64,000 bases of DNA from Aromatoleum tolulyticum (lineage in GTDB: Bacteria; Pseudomonadota; Gammaproteobacteria; Burkholderiales; Rhodocyclaceae). Made by a program: the position numbers and the translations under genes. Positions 1 to 9,165 of the stretch are shown here, piece after piece. The DNA lies in the NCBI RefSeq assembly GCF_900156155.1, contig NZ_FTMD01000004.1, positions 62,001-126,000 of the forward strand, given 5' to 3'. Position 1 is the stretch's first letter; each line of letters begins with the position of its first letter. The notes under the pieces are model-generated. The model was given only the letters and a program-made list of their open reading frames with translations, was not told the DNA's origin and ran no database searches.

Positions 1-1
1 G

Positions 2-325
2 GGCCGCACCGAAAGCCACGTGTTCCTCGTCGACCTGCGCGCGAAGAACATCACCGGCAAGGCCGCCGAGGCCGCGCTGGGTGCCGCGCACATCACCGTG
101 AACAAGAACGCCATCCCGAAGGACCCGGAAAAGCCCTTCGTCACCTCCGGCATCCGCATCGGCTCGCCGGCGATGACCACCCGCGGCTTCACCGAGATCG
201 AGGCCGAGCAGATCGCGCACCTGATCGCCGACGTGCTCGACGCCCCCGAAGACGAGGCGGTCCTCACCCGCGTTCGTGGCAAGGTCGCCGAACTGTGCGC
301 CAAGCACCCGGTGTATGGGAAATAA
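2..325 (+). CDS. glyA: Serine hydroxymethyltransferase, C-terminal part
   Basis: This is the last ~107 residues of GlyA, cut by the left window edge. The enzyme interconverts serine and glycine with tetrahydrofolate and supplies one-carbon units in the cytoplasm. The tail shows the conserved GlyA stretch [15 protein letters not shown] followed by the helical C-terminal cap ending at a TAA codon. The reading frame is open from base 2. It is followed by a rho-independent terminator and then nrdR; glyA upstream of nrdR is a common order in proteobacteria. The catalytic lysine region lies outside the window. Confidence 0.95.
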   Translation, partial: GRTESHVFLVDLRAKNITGKAAEAALGAAHITVNKNAIPKDPEKPFVTSGIRIGSPAMTTRGFTEIEAEQIAHLIADVLDAPEDEAVLTRVRGKVAELCAKHPVYGK

Positions 326-356
326 TCCGCGGACAACGAGTCCTGCGTGAATAACC

Positions 357-394
357 GGGGTGTGCCGTCCTTGCACGGCACACCCCGTTTTTTT
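357..394 (+). terminator. Rho-independent terminator after glyA
   Basis: A perfect 12-bp stem (357-368 pairs with 375-386) with a 6-nt loop is followed by a run of seven T residues. It separates glyA from nrdR. Confidence 0.9.
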
Positions 395-423
395 GTGCGA
401 GTTGAAAGAGGCCGACACACACC

Positions 424-939
424 ATGAAGTGTCCGTTCTGCGGCGACCCGAACACCCAGGTCACCGACACACGCGAGAACGAAGACGGCGAGGTCGTCCG
501 CCGCCGGCGCCGCTGCGCCCACTGCGACAAGCGCTTCACGACCTACGAGCGCATCGACCTCAAGATGCCGCACATCATCAAACGCAACGGCATGCGCACC
601 GAGTTCGACCACGACAAGCTCACGAGCAGCCTCAAGCTCGCGCTGCGCAAGCGGCCGGTCACGCTCGAGGCGCTCGAATCTTCGGTCGACCGCATCGAAG
701 CCAGGCTCCTGTCGCTGGGCGAAACCGAAGTCCCGAGCGAGAAGATCGGCGAGCTGGTGATGAAGGAGCTGAAGAAGCTCGACAAGGTCGCCTACATCCG
801 CTTCGCGTCGGTCTATCGCAATTTCGCCGACGTCGACGAATTCTCCGAAGTGATCCGCGAAGTGCAGACGCGCCCGAAGCGCGGGCGCAAGGACAGTCCC
901 GACCCCGCAGGTGCCGAGAATGACCTTTTCGGCAACTGA
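424..939 (+). CDS. nrdR: Transcriptional repressor NrdR
   Basis: NrdR represses ribonucleotide reductase genes in response to (d)ATP. The 171-residue protein has the N-terminal zinc ribbon (Cys3, Cys6, Cys31, Cys34, with the Arg-rich RRRRR stretch before the second pair). An ATP-cone domain follows from about residue 49 to 139. The C-terminal tail (about 150-171) is low in conservation. Length is slightly above the usual ~150-160 because of this tail. The ATG at 424 sits directly before the first zinc knuckle, so the start is secure. The 3' end overlaps the start region of ribD, the usual nrdR-ribD operon. Confidence 0.95.
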   Translation: MKCPFCGDPNTQVTDTRENEDGEVVRRRRRCAHCDKRFTTYERIDLKMPHIIKRNGMRTEFDHDKLTSSLKLALRKRPVTLEALESSVDRIEARLLSLGETEVPSEKIGELVMKELKKLDKVAYIRFASVYRNFADVDEFSEVIREVQTRPKRGRKDSPDPAGAENDLFGN

Positions 940-2014
940 CCACCGCGCGATGGCCCGCGCGCTGCAGCTCGCGGCGCGCGGCCTGGAAACCACCACGCCC
1001 AACCCGCGCGTCGGCTGCGTGCTGATGCGCGACGGCGAACTCGTCGGCGAGGGCTGGCACCGGCGCGCCGGCGAGGCGCACGCAGAGATCGAGGCCCTCA
1101 GGGTCGCCGGCGACGCGGCACGCGGGGCGACCGCCTATGTCACGCTGGAGCCCTGCGCGCACCACGGCCGCACGCCGCCCTGCGCCGAGGCATTGATCCG
1201 CGCCGGCATCGCCCGCGTCGTCGCGGCAATGGAGGACCCCAACCCGCTCGTCGCGGGCCGCGGCCTCGCCATGCTGCGCGAGGCGGGCATCGCGGCGAGC
1301 AGCGGCCTGATGGCCGGCGAGGCGCGCGAACTCAACATCGGCTTCATCGCGCGCATGACACGCGGACGCCCGTGGCTGCGTCTCAAGGCGGCGAGCACGC
1401 TGGATGGCAAGACTGCGCTGAACAACGGCGTCAGCCAGTGGATCACCGGCGAAGCGGCGCGGCGCGACGGCCATCGCTGGCGCGCGCGCGCGTGCGCCGT
1501 GCTCACCGGCATCGGCACGGTGCGCGGGGATGACCCGCAGCTCAACGTGCGCGCAGTGCCCTGCGAGCGCCAGCCACAGCGCGTCCTCGTCGACGCACGC
1601 CTCGACGTGCCGCTCTCGGCCAGGCTGCTGCAGGGCGGAAAGTGCCTCGTCGCCGCCGCGGTCGCGGACGAAGGCAAGATCGCCGCGCTCGCCGAGCGCG
1701 GCGTCGAGGTCGTCGTGCTGCCCGATACCGCGGGCAAGGTCGACCTCCCGGCGCTGATGCTGGAACTCGGACGTCGCGGCTTCAACGAAGTCCACGCCGA
1801 AGCCGGCTTCAAGCTCAACGGCTCGCTGCTGCGGGAAGGCTGCGTCGACGAGATCCTGCTCTACATGGCGCCCATGCTCGTGGGCGACACCGCACAGGGG
1901 CTGTTCAACCTGCCGGAGCTCGCCGCCCTCGACAAGGCAGTGCGGCTCGATCTGCGCGACGTGCGCCGCATCGGCGGCGACCTGCGGGTCATTGCCCGCC
2001 CGCTCGCGATCTGA
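920..2014 (+). CDS. ribD: Riboflavin biosynthesis deaminase/reductase RibD
   Basis: RibD is the bifunctional enzyme that deaminates the pyrimidine product of GTP cyclohydrolase II and then reduces its ribosyl side chain. The N-terminal cytidine-deaminase-like domain shows the zinc ligands His54, Cys79 and Cys88 (in [11 protein letters not shown]) and the catalytic Glu56. The C-terminal NADPH-dependent reductase domain begins near residue 140 ([15 protein letters not shown]). About 364 residues, normal for the family. A GTG at 911 is also in frame, but the ATG at 920 gives the usual short leader before the MARAL helix. It overlaps nrdR by 20 bp and converges on moeB with a 12-bp gap. Confidence 0.95.
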   Translation: MTFSATDHRAMARALQLAARGLETTTPNPRVGCVLMRDGELVGEGWHRRAGEAHAEIEALRVAGDAARGATAYVTLEPCAHHGRTPPCAEALIRAGIARVVAAMEDPNPLVAGRGLAMLREAGIAASSGLMAGEARELNIGFIARMTRGRPWLRLKAASTLDGKTALNNGVSQWITGEAARRDGHRWRARACAVLTGIGTVRGDDPQLNVRAVPCERQPQRVLVDARLDVPLSARLLQGGKCLVAAAVADEGKIAALAERGVEVVVLPDTAGKVDLPALMLELGRRGFNEVHAEAGFKLNGSLLREGCVDEILLYMAPMLVGDTAQGLFNLPELAALDKAVRLDLRDVRRIGGDLRVIARPLAI

Positions 2015-2026
2015 CCGGCGCGGAAC

Positions 2027-2785
2027 TCAGGCTTCGCCGCGACCGGCACACACGCCGCAGCCGGGATCGCGCCCGAGCGTCACGCTGCGCCATTCCATGC
2101 CGAGACCGTCGAGCAGCAGCAGCCGCCCGTCCAACGTCGTGCCGCAGCCGATCAGCAGCTTCAGCGCCTCGGCGGCCTGGGTCGCACCGATGATGCCGGT
2201 AAGGGGGGCGAACACCCCCATCACCGCGCAGCGGATCTCCTCCACCTCCTGCCCCTCGGGGAACAGGCAGTGGTAGCACGGACTCTCGGCCTGGCGCAGG
2301 TCGAAGACCGAGACCTGGCCGTCGAAGCGGATCGCCGCGCCCGACACCAGCGGCTTGCGATGACGCACGCAGGCGCGGTTGATCGCGTGGCGCGTGGCGA
2401 AATTGTCCGAGCAGTCGAGCACCACGTCGGCGGCCGCCACCTGCGCCTCGAGGGCATCCCCTTCCAGCCGCTCGGCCACCGTTTCCACACGGGCGAACGG
2501 ATTCAGGCGCAACAGCGTATCGCGCCCCGATTCGACCTTCAGACGCCCCACGCCCTCCGCGCTGTGCAGGATCTGCCGCTGCAGGTTGGTGAGGTCCACG
2601 GTGTCGCCGTCGCACAGGACCAGCGTACCGACCCCTGCCGCAGCCAGATACATCGCCGCCGGCGAGCCGAGGCCGCCCGCCCCCACGACGAGTACGCGCG
2701 CAGCAAGAATCGCCTCCTGACCCTCGACACCGATTTCCGGGAGCAGGATGTGGCGGCTGTAGCGGAGAAGCTGATCGTCATTCAT
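2027..2785 (-). CDS. moeB: MoeB/ThiF-type adenylyltransferase
   Basis: An E1-like enzyme that adenylates the C-terminal glycine of a ubiquitin-like sulfur carrier (MoaD or ThiS) for molybdopterin or thiamine synthesis. The ~252-residue protein has the nucleotide-binding GAGGLGSP loop near residue 37, the conserved CSDNFATR segment, and the structural zinc ligands in the pairs CYHC and CGVC. No rhodanese domain is attached, as in bacterial MoeB. An in-frame upstream ATG at 2803 would add MWVFVP; the start at 2785 (MNDDQLLRYSRH) matches the family. It is the last gene of the gpmA-envC-ctpA operon, the common betaproteobacterial order. MoeB and ThiF cannot be told apart with certainty from sequence alone. 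Confidence 0.88.
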   Translation of the reverse strand: MNDDQLLRYSRHILLPEIGVEGQEAILAARVLVVGAGGLGSPAAMYLAAAGVGTLVLCDGDTVDLTNLQRQILHSAEGVGRLKVESGRDTLLRLNPFARVETVAERLEGDALEAQVAAADVVLDCSDNFATRHAINRACVRHRKPLVSGAAIRFDGQVSVFDLRQAESPCYHCLFPEGQEVEEIRCAVMGVFAPLTGIIGATQAAEALKLLIGCGTTLDGRLLLLDGLGMEWRSVTLGRDPGCGVCAGRGEA

Positions 2786-2849
2786 CGGCACAAAGACCCA
2801 CATGGTGCCGGACGCAGTGCCGGCACATCGACGCCCGGTCGGACCGGGC

Positions 2850-3302
2850 TCACTTGTATTCGCGGAATTCCGGCGGCGTGTCGTCGTGGTCGCCGTGGAG
2901 ATGATGCTCGTACACCTTCACGTAGACCTCGTTCGACTTCTTGAGCAGTCGCTCGGGCGACTCGACGTTATGCCGCTGCGTTTCCTCGCAGAAATACACG
3001 ACGGCGCGCGTCAGCTTCACGTAGAGCGAGTTGTCGAGGTGGAATCCCGCGTCGCGCAGCGCGTCCTCCAACACCTCGAGCGAGAGCTCGAGCACCGAAT
3101 AGGAAACGACGATGGAATGCAGGCGCTCGCCGTGGGGGGCTGCATGCAGCCCCTTGAGCAGGCGCAGCGAGCGCAGCGCTTGCTCCGCCTGGTGCGGCGG
3201 GTACTCGGAGAAGCGGATCTCCCGCTCCTTGAATAGCCCGGCCGCCGCCACGGGATGCTCGTGATGGCGGCCGGCGAGTTTGTAGGCGGTTTCTCGGCGC
3301 AT
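2850..3302 (-). CDS. Hypothetical protein in the ctpA-moeB operon
   Basis: I do not recognise this 150-residue protein. It is soluble, rich in charged and helical residues, and His-rich at both ends (RHHEH near the N terminus, EHHLHGDHDD near the C terminus). It has no signal peptide and no membrane segment. It lies 32 bp downstream of ctpA and 64 bp upstream of moeB on the same strand, so it is probably co-transcribed with the operon. Codon use matches its neighbours, and the region has no better alternative frame. The terminal histidine clusters could bind metal, but that is only a guess. Confidence 0.75.
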   Translation of the reverse strand: MRRETAYKLAGRHHEHPVAAAGLFKEREIRFSEYPPHQAEQALRSLRLLKGLHAAPHGERLHSIVVSYSVLELSLEVLEDALRDAGFHLDNSLYVKLTRAVVYFCEETQRHNVESPERLLKKSNEVYVKVYEHHLHGDHDDTPPEFREYK

Positions 3303-3334
3303 CCCAGCCTCCCCATCCAGTAGGCCTTATCGGC

Positions 3335-4735
3335 TCATTGTTTTTTATTCTGGACGATCTGCAGGCCTTTGAGAAGATTCACTGCCTGGCCAAGCTGATA
3401 ATCATCCTTGCCGGCGAACTCGAAACGGTGCGGCGACGCCGCCTCGTCGTCACCGGCCGGCGCCTTGCTGCCTTCGCCCGCCGGCTGCTGGCTCGCCGCC
3501 TTGGCCTTGCGTTCGGCGTCCGGATCCTTGTCGTTGCCGAGGTGTCCGTCCAGATCGGCCTCGCGCAGACGGCGCGAGGAGCCGTTGGCGCTCTCCTCCA
3601 CGACGATATCCGGCTCGATGCCCTTGGCCTGGATCGAACGGCCGCTCGGCGTGTAGTAGCGCGCGGTCGTCAGCTTGATGGCGGTGCTGGCGTTGAGCGG
3701 CAGGATGGTCTGCACGGACCCCTTGCCGAAAGTCTGCGTGCCCATCACCACTGCGCGCTTGTGGTCCTGCAACGCGCCCGCGACGATCTCCGACGCCGAC
3801 GCGGAACCGGCATTCACGAGCACCACCATCGGCAGCGTGCGCGCGCCCTGCGGCAGCGTCTTGAGGAAATCCTCGCGCGTGCCGCGCAGGTAGTCCTCGG
3901 GGCTCGCGCGGTATTCGCGCTTCGCGTCCTCGGTGCGGCCGTCGGTGGACACCACCAGCGTATTGCTCGGCAGGAAGGCGGCGGCAACGCCGACAGCGCC
4001 GTGCAGCAGGCCACCCGGGTCGTTGCGCAGGTCGAGGACCAGGCCCTTCAGCTCGTTGCCCTTGGCCAGTTTGCCGAGGTGCTCCACCACCGCCTGCGCG
4101 GTATTTTCCTGGAACTGCGCGACGCGCAGGTAGCCATAGCCCGGCTCGACGACCTTGGACTTGACGCTCTGGACCTTGATCACCTCGCGGGTGATCTTCA
4201 GCACGACGGGCTTCTGCTCGCCCTTGCGCGCGATCGTCAGCGTGATGTCGGTCTTCGGCTTGCCGCGCATGCGCTTGACCGCGTCATTCAGGTTCATGCC
4301 CTTGACCGGCGTGTCGTCGAGCTTGACGATGAGGTCGCCCGCCTTCACCCCGGCACGATAGGCCGGCGTGTCCTCGATCGGCGAGATGACCTTGACGAAG
4401 CCGTCTTCCATGCCGACCTCGATGCCCAGGCCGCCGAACTCGCCGTGCGTGCCGACCTGCAGCTCCTTGTAGGCTTCGGCGTCGAGATAGGCGGAGTGGG
4501 GGTCGAGCCCGCTAAGCATGCCGCTGATGGCGTGATTGATGAGTTTCTTGTCCTCGACCGGCTCGACGTAGCCCTGCTTGATCGCGTTGAAGACGTCGGC
4601 AAACGCGCGCAGCTCTTCCACCGGCAGGGGGGCCTGCGTGGCCTTGTCGGCGCTGGCGGAAAAATTGAGGCTGATCAGCACGCCGGCCACCACGCCGGTC
4701 ATCACCAATCCTGCTTTTTGAAGCTTGTTGCGCAT
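3335..4735 (-). CDS. ctpA: C-terminal processing peptidase, S41 family
   Basis: A periplasmic serine protease of the S41A family that trims C termini of envelope proteins; in proteobacteria such enzymes often control murein hydrolases. About 466 residues: a signal/anchor helix (residues ~8-28), an N-terminal helical region, a PDZ domain (~75-165, with the GGLGIEV carboxylate-binding loop) and the protease core. The catalytic serine lies in AGSASASEIV and the catalytic lysine in TFGKGSVQ. The C-terminal ~80 residues are a charged, Ala/Lys-rich extension. The ATG at 4735 is preferred to the upstream in-frame start at 4798 because it places the hydrophobic anchor at the N terminus. The upstream neighbour is envC, a murein hydrolase activator, which fits a shared role in peptidoglycan remodelling. 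Confidence 0.93.
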   Translation of the reverse strand: MRNKLQKAGLVMTGVVAGVLISLNFSASADKATQAPLPVEELRAFADVFNAIKQGYVEPVEDKKLINHAISGMLSGLDPHSAYLDAEAYKELQVGTHGEFGGLGIEVGMEDGFVKVISPIEDTPAYRAGVKAGDLIVKLDDTPVKGMNLNDAVKRMRGKPKTDITLTIARKGEQKPVVLKITREVIKVQSVKSKVVEPGYGYLRVAQFQENTAQAVVEHLGKLAKGNELKGLVLDLRNDPGGLLHGAVGVAAAFLPSNTLVVSTDGRTEDAKREYRASPEDYLRGTREDFLKTLPQGARTLPMVVLVNAGSASASEIVAGALQDHKRAVVMGTQTFGKGSVQTILPLNASTAIKLTTARYYTPSGRSIQAKGIEPDIVVEESANGSSRRLREADLDGHLGNDKDPDAERKAKAASQQPAGEGSKAPAGDDEAASPHRFEFAGKDDYQLGQAVNLLKGLQIVQNKKQ

Positions 4736-4779
4736 GAGCACTCCATCGAGGAAACGTCGCCCGGCCCACGCCGGAAAAT

Positions 4780-6198
4780 CTAGTTGAACTGCACCCACTT
4801 CAGGGGATCGAGCGGCTGCCCCCGATGACGGATTTCAAAGTATAAACCCGATTCGCTGCCGCCTCCGCTGGCGCCCACGCTGGCAATCGCATCGCCGCCG
4901 GTGATGTCGTCGCCGAGCTCCTTGAGCAGCGCATCGTTGTTGCCGTAGATCGTCAGGTAGTCGCCGCCGTGATCGACGATGATCAGGTTGCCATATCCGC
5001 GCAACCAGTCCGAAAAGACCACCTCCCCGGCTGCCACGGCGCGCACCTGCGAGCCCCCCGCCGCACGGATGAAGACTCCCCGCCACGTCGTTCCGCCTTC
5101 CGCCCTTAGAGCACCGAATCGCCCCACGAGTTCTCCACGCACCGGAAATCTCATCTTGCCGCGCAACTGCGCGAAGCTCACGCCGGTGGGAGTCGGCCCG
5201 GCCGACTGGCGGATCTCGCCGACGACCGGCTCGGACCGGGCAGGCGCCGGACGAGTCTGCCGGTGCTCCCGGGCGGCCTCGGCGGCAGCCCCGCTCGCGG
5301 CGAGCGCCGCGCCGGAAGTCGGTGCGGCCGTATCCCCGGCGGAGTCGTTCCGCGCAGCCTGTTCGCGTGAAGCCTTTTCCCGCGCGGCCAGCTCACGCAC
5401 CGCCTGCTCGCGTGCCGCCTTCGCCGCGGCGGCGGCGCGCGCCGCTTCGCGCTCGGCCGCACGCCGGGCCAGCACCGCGACCAGCCGCCCGAGGCGCTCC
5501 TGGTCCTGGCGCAGGGTCCGCTCCTCCTTGCGCTGCGAGCGCAACTGCTCCGCGAGGCCGGTCACGGCCTCCTTGCGCCGCGCCTGCACGGCCTCGAGCT
5601 CCTTGCGCCGCGCCTGCTGCTCGGTCTCGAGCGCGACCAGCCTGTCCCGGCGTGCGATGATCGCCTCGCCCAGGCGGTTCTTTTCCTTGAGGTCGGTGCG
5701 CAGGGTCTCGATCAGTTCAAGACGGGCCTTGCCGAGATATTCGAGATAGTACGCATCGCGCGCGAGCTGGTTCGGGTCGCGCGTCGACAGGAAGGGGGCA
5801 ACGCCGCCGGCTGCGCCATGCACGTAATGCCGCCGCAGCCAGTCCGCGAGTTCGGACTGGCGGGAGACGATGCGTTCCTCGACCGCCTGCCGTTCGGCCT
5901 CCAGCACGGCGAGGTTCTTTTCCGCCGCGGCGCGGTTCGAGGCAAGCTGCTGCAGCTCGCGCTGCACCCGCGAAACGGCCCGCTCGGCCTCCGCGAGTTC
6001 CTCCGACGCGCTCGAGCGCGACTCCTCGGTATCGGCGATCTCCTTCTGCAGATCGCGGATGCGCTGCCGCACCTCCTCGAGGTCGGTACGCTTCTGCGCA
6101 ACTTCCGGGCTGTCGGCCCCGTGCGCAACTGCCACCGCAAGCATGACGCACGCACCAAGCGCAAGACGCAGGCTACGCAGTCGCAGATTCCCGTTCAT
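4780..6198 (-). CDS. envC: EnvC-like murein hydrolase activator
   Basis: A periplasmic coiled-coil protein with a C-terminal LytM domain that activates amidases during septal peptidoglycan splitting. About 472 residues: signal peptide (~1-29, ending VAHGAD), long coiled coil (~30-250), an Ala/Arg/Glu-rich linker (~250-330) and the LytM domain (~345-472). In the LytM domain the usual zinc-binding His/Asp of M23 peptidases are missing (FIRA where HxxxD is expected, YGNN where HxH is expected). It is therefore probably an activator and not an enzyme, as in E. coli EnvC. An in-frame TTG lies at 6204; the ATG at 6198 is preferred. It sits 14 bp after gpmA and 44 bp before ctpA. Confidence 0.9.
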   Translation of the reverse strand: MNGNLRLRSLRLALGACVMLAVAVAHGADSPEVAQKRTDLEEVRQRIRDLQKEIADTEESRSSASEELAEAERAVSRVQRELQQLASNRAAAEKNLAVLEAERQAVEERIVSRQSELADWLRRHYVHGAAGGVAPFLSTRDPNQLARDAYYLEYLGKARLELIETLRTDLKEKNRLGEAIIARRDRLVALETEQQARRKELEAVQARRKEAVTGLAEQLRSQRKEERTLRQDQERLGRLVAVLARRAAEREAARAAAAAKAAREQAVRELAAREKASREQAARNDSAGDTAAPTSGAALAASGAAAEAAREHRQTRPAPARSEPVVGEIRQSAGPTPTGVSFAQLRGKMRFPVRGELVGRFGALRAEGGTTWRGVFIRAAGGSQVRAVAAGEVVFSDWLRGYGNLIIVDHGGDYLTIYGNNDALLKELGDDITGGDAIASVGASGGGSESGLYFEIRHRGQPLDPLKWVQFN

Positions 6199-6212
6199 CG
6201 GCAATTGCAGTC

Positions 6213-6962
6213 TCAGCTCCTGGCCTTGCCCTGGGCAGCCACCGCGGCCTGCGCCGCGCGGATCGTCTCCTCGTCGGCCAGGTAATAGCTCTTGATCGGA
6301 CGCAGATTGGCGTCCAGCTCATACACCAGCGGCTGCGCCATCGGGATCTCGAGGCCGACGATGTCCTCGTCCGGGACGTTATCGAGATATTTGACGAGGG
6401 CACGCAGGCTGTTGCCGTGCGCCGCGATCAGGATGCGGCGACCGGCCAGTATCTGCGGAACGATGACGGTTTCCCAGTACGGCACGAACCGGACCACCGT
6501 ATCCTTCAGGCATTCGGTGCGGGGGAACTGAGCACGCGGCAGCGACGCATAGCGCGGATCGTTCATCGTCAGGCGCTCATCGCCCTCGGCCAGCGGCGGC
6601 GGCGCAACATCGTACGAGCGGCGCCACGCCAGCACCTGATCCTCGCCGAACCGGGCTGCGGTGTCGGCCTTGTTCGCGCCCTGCAACGCGCCATAGCTGC
6701 GCTCGTTCAGGCGCCACGAATGCTCGACCGGCAACCACAGCGCATCGAGTTCCTCGAGCACGAGGTTGAGCGTCTTGTTGGCACGCTTGAGCACCGAGGT
6801 GAAGGCGAGGTCGAAGGTGTAGCCCTCGCGCCTGAGCAGCCGGCCCGCGGCGCGCGCCTCCTCGACGCCCTTCTCGGTAAGATCGACGTCGGTCCAGCCG
6901 GTAAAGCGGTTTTCCTGGTTCCAGGTCGATTCGCCGTGACGGAGCAGAACGATTCTGTACAT
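6213..6962 (-). CDS. gpmA: 2,3-bisphosphoglycerate-dependent phosphoglycerate mutase
   Basis: A glycolytic/gluconeogenic mutase that interconverts 3- and 2-phosphoglycerate. The 249-residue protein starts with the histidine-phosphatase RHGES motif (phospho-acceptor His near residue 9). It also has [13 protein letters not shown], the ERSYGALQG block and the second catalytic His in [10 protein letters not shown]. Length is the family norm. It is the first gene of the minus-strand operon with envC, ctpA, a hypothetical gene and moeB, and is transcribed divergently from the ArsR-type regulator at 7122. Confidence 0.96.
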   Translation of the reverse strand: MYRIVLLRHGESTWNQENRFTGWTDVDLTEKGVEEARAAGRLLRREGYTFDLAFTSVLKRANKTLNLVLEELDALWLPVEHSWRLNERSYGALQGANKADTAARFGEDQVLAWRRSYDVAPPPLAEGDERLTMNDPRYASLPRAQFPRTECLKDTVVRFVPYWETVIVPQILAGRRILIAAHGNSLRALVKYLDNVPDEDIVGLEIPMAQPLVYELDANLRPIKSYYLADEETIRAAQAAVAAQGKARS

Positions 6963-7087
6963 GAGCGCTCAGAGATGTGTTGGGAGCGAAGAGGGCCTGC
7001 GCCCCCTGCCGGCACCATGCAGACGCCCCGAAGGGCCTGACTGCGCACGGAGGCACCGATGGCACGCTTTTACGGGCCGCGGTATTT

Positions 7088-7093
7088 TATACT
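7088..7093 (+). promoter_or_regulatory. Possible -10 box for the arsR-type gene
   Basis: TATACT, 28 bp before the GTG start of the regulator, in an AT-rich patch (about 7083-7095) within the divergent gpmA/arsR spacer. No convincing -35 box was seen. The patch could also hold the regulator's own operator. Confidence 0.35.
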
Positions 7094-7121
7094 ACTCGCC
7101 TGATCTGCACTTCCCGCCATC

Positions 7122-7451
7122 GTGGACACCAAGACCATCATCGATCTCATCGACAAGCACGAGCACATCGAAACCGCTGCGCGCGCGCTCAAGGCCATCG
7201 CCCACCCGCTGCGCCTGAAGATCCTGTGCGTGCTGGGCGAGAACGAGGTGTGCGTCCAGGACATCGTCGAGGCGGTCGGGACCTCGCAAAGCAACATCTC
7301 GCAGCATCTCGCGATCCTGCGCGACAAGGCCGTGCTGCAGACCCGCAAGGATGCAAACCGCGTCTATTACCGCATCTGCGACCAACGCACGCTTCAGCTC
7401 ATCGCCCTGATGCGCGAAGTGTTCTGCAACGACCAGCCCGGCCGGAACTGA
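7122..7451 (+). CDS. ArsR-family winged-helix regulator
   Basis: A 109-residue ArsR/SmtB-type repressor. The recognition helix region is GTSQSNISQHLAILRDK (about residues 53-69), followed by the beta-wing (VLQTRKDANRVYYRI). The canonical metal-binding ELCVCD motif is absent. In its place are ENEVCVQD with Cys44, plus Cys36, Cys86 and Cys102 (in REVFC near the C terminus). A cysteine pair near these positions is used as a thiol switch by sulfide-responsive ArsR proteins (BigR/SqrR/YgaV); this comparison is inferred. The start is GTG at 7122. It is followed after 61 bp by a rhodanese and a glutaredoxin, which fits a sulfur or thiol role. Confidence 0.88.
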   Translation: MDTKTIIDLIDKHEHIETAARALKAIAHPLRLKILCVLGENEVCVQDIVEAVGTSQSNISQHLAILRDKAVLQTRKDANRVYYRICDQRTLQLIALMREVFCNDQPGRN

Positions 7452-7512
7452 CAGCCGGGCGGGCGGTGCCACGCCCGCCACACGACAAGAAAAGAAAACG
7501 GAGTAAATCTAC

Positions 7513-7929
7513 GTGGAATTCCTGCAGCAAAACTGGTACTGGGCCGCGCTCGCGGCAGCAAGCGGCGCATGGCTGCTGTTCGACCTCGCGCGCAGCCAGG
7601 GCGACAAGTCGCAGCTTTCGCCCGTCGAGGCGACCCTTCTGATCAACCGCGAGGATGCCCAACTCATCGACGTGCGCGAGCAGGGCGAATTCGCCGGCGG
7701 CCACATTCCGAACGCGCGCCATATCCCGCTCGCCGAACTCGAGCGCCGCAGCGGCGAGCTGGAAAAGTTCAAGGACCGCCCCATCATCCTGTGCTGCGCC
7801 ACGGGCAACCGCTCCGCGGCGGCCCTCGCCACCCTGAAGAAGGCCGGCTTCGAAAAGATCTTCAACCTGCGCGGCGGCCTGGCCGAATGGGAGAAGGCGG
7901 GCCAGCCGCTCAGCCGCAAGAGGAAATGA
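7513..7929 (+). CDS. Membrane-anchored rhodanese (YibN-like)
   Basis: A single-domain rhodanese of 138 residues with an N-terminal membrane helix (about residues 7-25) that would place the domain on the inner membrane. The active-site loop is C-ATGN-R-S with the catalytic cysteine at about position 95, and the CH2A-like block is LIDVREQGEFAGGHIPNA. It would carry persulfide sulfur. The start is GTG at 7513. It sits directly upstream of grxC and secB, the same order as yibN-grxC-secB in enterobacteria. Confidence 0.9.
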   Translation: MEFLQQNWYWAALAAASGAWLLFDLARSQGDKSQLSPVEATLLINREDAQLIDVREQGEFAGGHIPNARHIPLAELERRSGELEKFKDRPIILCCATGNRSAAALATLKKAGFEKIFNLRGGLAEWEKAGQPLSRKRK

Positions 7930-7931
7930 CG

Positions 7932-8195
7932 ATGCAAGCGAAGATCCGCATGTACGCCACGGCAGTGTGTCCCTACTGCGTGCGCGCTGAGCAGCTGCTG
8001 CGGCGCAAGGGCGTGCAGGACATCGAGAAGATCCGCGTCGATCAGGACCCTGCCCGCCGCGACGAAATGATCGGCCTCACCGGGCGCCGCACCGTGCCGC
8101 AGATCTTCATCGGCGATACGCACGTCGGCGGCTGCGACGACCTCTACGAACTCGAACACCAGGGCAAGCTCGACGCGCTGCTGCAGCAGGCCTGA
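7932..8195 (+). CDS. grxC: Glutaredoxin 3
   Basis: A small dithiol glutaredoxin (87 residues) with the CPYC active site at residues 13-16, the cis-Pro motif TVPQIFI and the GGCDDL glutathione-binding turn. It reduces disulfides and glutathionylated proteins in the cytoplasm. Two ATGs (7926 and 7932) are in frame. The AGAGGA ribosome-binding site ending at 7924 has proper spacing (7 nt) only to 7932. It follows the rhodanese stop codon by 2 nt, implying co-translation. Confidence 0.95.
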   Translation: MQAKIRMYATAVCPYCVRAEQLLRRKGVQDIEKIRVDQDPARRDEMIGLTGRRTVPQIFIGDTHVGGCDDLYELEHQGKLDALLQQA

Positions 8196-8245
8196 GCCCC
8201 TTTCCCCTTCCCTTTCACCCTTTTCAATATTCCTCAGGCACTCAC

Positions 8246-8713
8246 ATGTCCGATAACGCTCAAGCCCCCGTCTTCTCGATCGAAAAGCTCTACGTGAAGG
8301 ATCTGTCCCTGGAAGTGCCCGGCGCCCCGCGCATCTTCCTCGAGCGCGAGAATCCGCAGATCAACGTGCAACTGCGCACCGAGGCGAGCGGCGTCGACGA
8401 AGGCGTCTACGAAGTCACGCTGACGGTCACCGTCTCGGCCAAGCTCGCCGACGAACGCACCGTGTTCCTCGTCGAGGTTGCCCAGGGCGGCATCTTCCAG
8501 ATCCGCAACATTCCCGAAGGCGACCTCGAACCGGTGACGATGATCGGCTGCCCGAACATCCTCTTCCCGTATGCGCGCGAGGCGATCTCGGACGCGATCA
8601 CGCGTGCGGGCTTCCAGCCCGTGGTGCTGGCCCCGGTCAATTTCGAGGCGCTGTACCAGGCGCAGCAGCAGCAATCCGAAGCCCGCGAGCCGGGCGAACT
8701 GCCGATCCAGTAA
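8246..8713 (+). CDS. secB: Protein-export chaperone SecB
   Basis: A cytoplasmic tetrameric chaperone that keeps preproteins unfolded and hands them to SecA. The 155-residue sequence has the typical SecB features: the acidic beta-sheet core (PQINVQLRT), the FQIRNIPE segment, the [14 protein letters not shown] helix and the FPPV-equivalent [16 protein letters not shown]. Downstream lie an SH3-like periplasmic protein and gpsA; the grxC-secB-gpsA order is conserved in proteobacteria. Confidence 0.96.
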   Translation: MSDNAQAPVFSIEKLYVKDLSLEVPGAPRIFLERENPQINVQLRTEASGVDEGVYEVTLTVTVSAKLADERTVFLVEVAQGGIFQIRNIPEGDLEPVTMIGCPNILFPYAREAISDAITRAGFQPVVLAPVNFEALYQAQQQQSEAREPGELPIQ

Positions 8714-8718
8714 TCCCG

Positions 8719-9165
8719 ATGCGCACCCAGCTCCGCTGCATCGCACTCGCCGCCGCCCTTGCCCTGCCGGCGGCGGGCGCGCACGCGATCGAATACCGCT
8801 CGGTTGCGGAACCGACCATCCTGTACGACTCGCCGTCGGACAAGGGCAAGCGGCTGTTCATCGTCGCGCCCGGCACGCCGCTCGAAGTGGTCGTAAGCCT
8901 CGACAAGTGGGCCAAGGTGCGCGACGCGGGCGGCTCGATCAACTGGATCGACCGCCGCGCCCTGTCCGACAAGCGCACGGTGATGGTGACGAGCGCCCGC
9001 GCCGTGGCGCGCCAGCGCCCCGCGGCCGATGCGCCGGTCGCGTTCGAGAGCGCCAAGGACGTGGTCCTCGAAGTCACCGGAAACGCGAGCGAGGGCTGGC
9101 TCCCCGTGCGCCACAAGGACGGCGCGAACGGCTTCGTCCGCGTAACGGAGGTCTGGGGGCTTTGA
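8719..9165 (+). CDS. Periplasmic SH3-like domain protein
   Basis: A 148-residue secreted protein with a clear signal peptide (residues ~1-24, cleavage likely after AHA). Two SH3b-like units follow (about 26-80 and 90-145); both contain the W-x-KV/LPVR pattern (DKWAKVRD and GWLPVRH). Such bacterial SH3 proteins usually bind peptidoglycan or modulate an amidase; the exact role here is unknown. It lies 5 bp after secB, and its stop codon overlaps the TTG start of gpsA. Confidence 0.85.
   Translation: MRTQLRCIALAAALALPAAGAHAIEYRSVAEPTILYDSPSDKGKRLFIVAPGTPLEVVVSLDKWAKVRDAGGSINWIDRRALSDKRTVMVTSARAVARQRPAADAPVAFESAKDVVLEVTGNASEGWLPVRHKDGANGFVRVTEVWGL

Noticed and set aside
659-1795. Minus-strand open frame opposite nrdR-ribD
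   Set aside because: Shadow of ribD with no recognisable motifs.
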